Below, piece after piece: positions 63,750-64,000 of a stretch of 64,000 nucleotides of DNA (positions within the stretch are counted from its first letter, which is position 1; each line of letters starts with the position of its first letter). The translations under genes were made by a program, and so were the position numbers. Origin of the DNA: Actinomycetota bacterium (GTDB lineage Bacteria; Actinomycetota; Acidimicrobiia; Acidimicrobiales; Acidimicrobilacustridaceae). The notes beneath the pieces were generated by a model. The model was given only the letters and a program-made list of their open reading frames with translations. It searched no databases and was not told the DNA's origin. Location: the NCBI GenBank assembly GCA_016185305.1, contig JACPNV010000090.1, positions 34,132 to 98,131 on the forward strand, read 5' to 3'.

Positions 63750-64000
63750 ATCGACGCTTCCCCGTGGACCCGTGAACCGACGTCGTTCATCGCTTCCGCT
63801 TCTTCCGCTTCGGCGTGGGTGGCCGCACGTCCGCTGCCACCGGGCAGGGCCCAGTCCTCTTTCGGGTCCTCGCTAGATCGTGTGGGTGAGTCCCCCTGAT
63901 GTTGGCTGGCTCCTGACATTGTTTGGGTATGGCTTCGGCGACGGGCCGGCGCCTGATGGCAAGCGGAGTTGAGCTGCGTGGATGATGACCTGTTCAAGAT

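Larger units (their letters stand above)
63371..64000. other. Degraded terminal region
   Basis: After the kinase stop this 630 bp contains the two broken small genes listed separately and no intact gene. At 63896-63950 the sequence is less GC-rich. A possible partial gene starts at GTG 63978 with MDDDLFK and leaves the window. This could be a transposase or another enzyme; nothing visible decides it. Confidence 0.4.

Overview
The window is GC-rich, densely packed bacterial DNA with many GTG starts and some TTG starts. It most resembles an actinobacterium of the Acidimicrobiia type. The signs are F420-type luciferase-like oxidoreductases, many TetR regulators, a C4 zinc-ribbon/histidine-phosphatase locus like that of mycobacteria, membrane Ser/Thr kinases with FHA partners, and an actinobacterial CIRCE element. 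I saw no rRNA, tRNA, CRISPR array, prophage or intact insertion sequence.

Layout. 1-14300 is an informational backbone in the common order hrcA, lepA, rpsT, holA, comEC, comEA. It is interrupted by a secreted protein and an epimerase (1103-2889), folP coupled to holA (5673-7606), and a pseudokinase/LysM membrane pair (7682-10407). A small HExxH protein and a thioredoxin-TPR protein follow. 14416-25877 holds a phosphotransferase-like enzyme, a PAC2 protein and a leftward transport operon: a fused LivH-LivM permease, an MFS-LivF-LivG triple fusion and two membrane-anchored substrate-binding proteins. 26175-32393 carries single enzymes (F420-type oxidoreductase, hotdog thioesterase-like protein, aldo/keto reductase, VOC protein) and a membrane ankyrin protein. 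32455-41189 has a lytic transglycosylase, a leftward amidohydrolase/deacylase/TetR operon with a paired operator upstream, a peptidoglycan-binding lipoprotein and an acyl-CoA synthetase.

41182-47111 contains two loci that look as if they have suffered internal deletions: a zinc-ribbon protein running in frame into a histidine phosphatase, and an F420 oxidoreductase fused to a headless Gfo/Idh oxidoreductase. They flank a class A penicillin-binding protein. 47120-54918 has two TetR-led pairs (TetR/diiron protein and TetR/short-chain dehydrogenase), each with a palindromic operator at its promoter, plus many small proteins and a flavodoxin. 54956-64000 is accessory: a PAS histidine kinase, a patch of very small genes including two tandem cysteine peptides, a beta-helix lipoprotein, and a signalling cluster (FHA kinase, SARP-FHA regulator, transmembrane kinase). 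It ends in a degraded stretch.

What stands out most is the fused transporter, the dead kinase with an external domain next to a LysM partner, the paired 15-bp TetR operators with one architecture at two loci, the tandem cysteine micro-genes, and a recurring leaderless promoter layout (TAC/TAG-NNT about 7-9 nt before ATG) that decides several starts. Two deletion-like junctions and two frameshift-like small genes also raise the possibility that parts of the sequence contain assembly or base errors.
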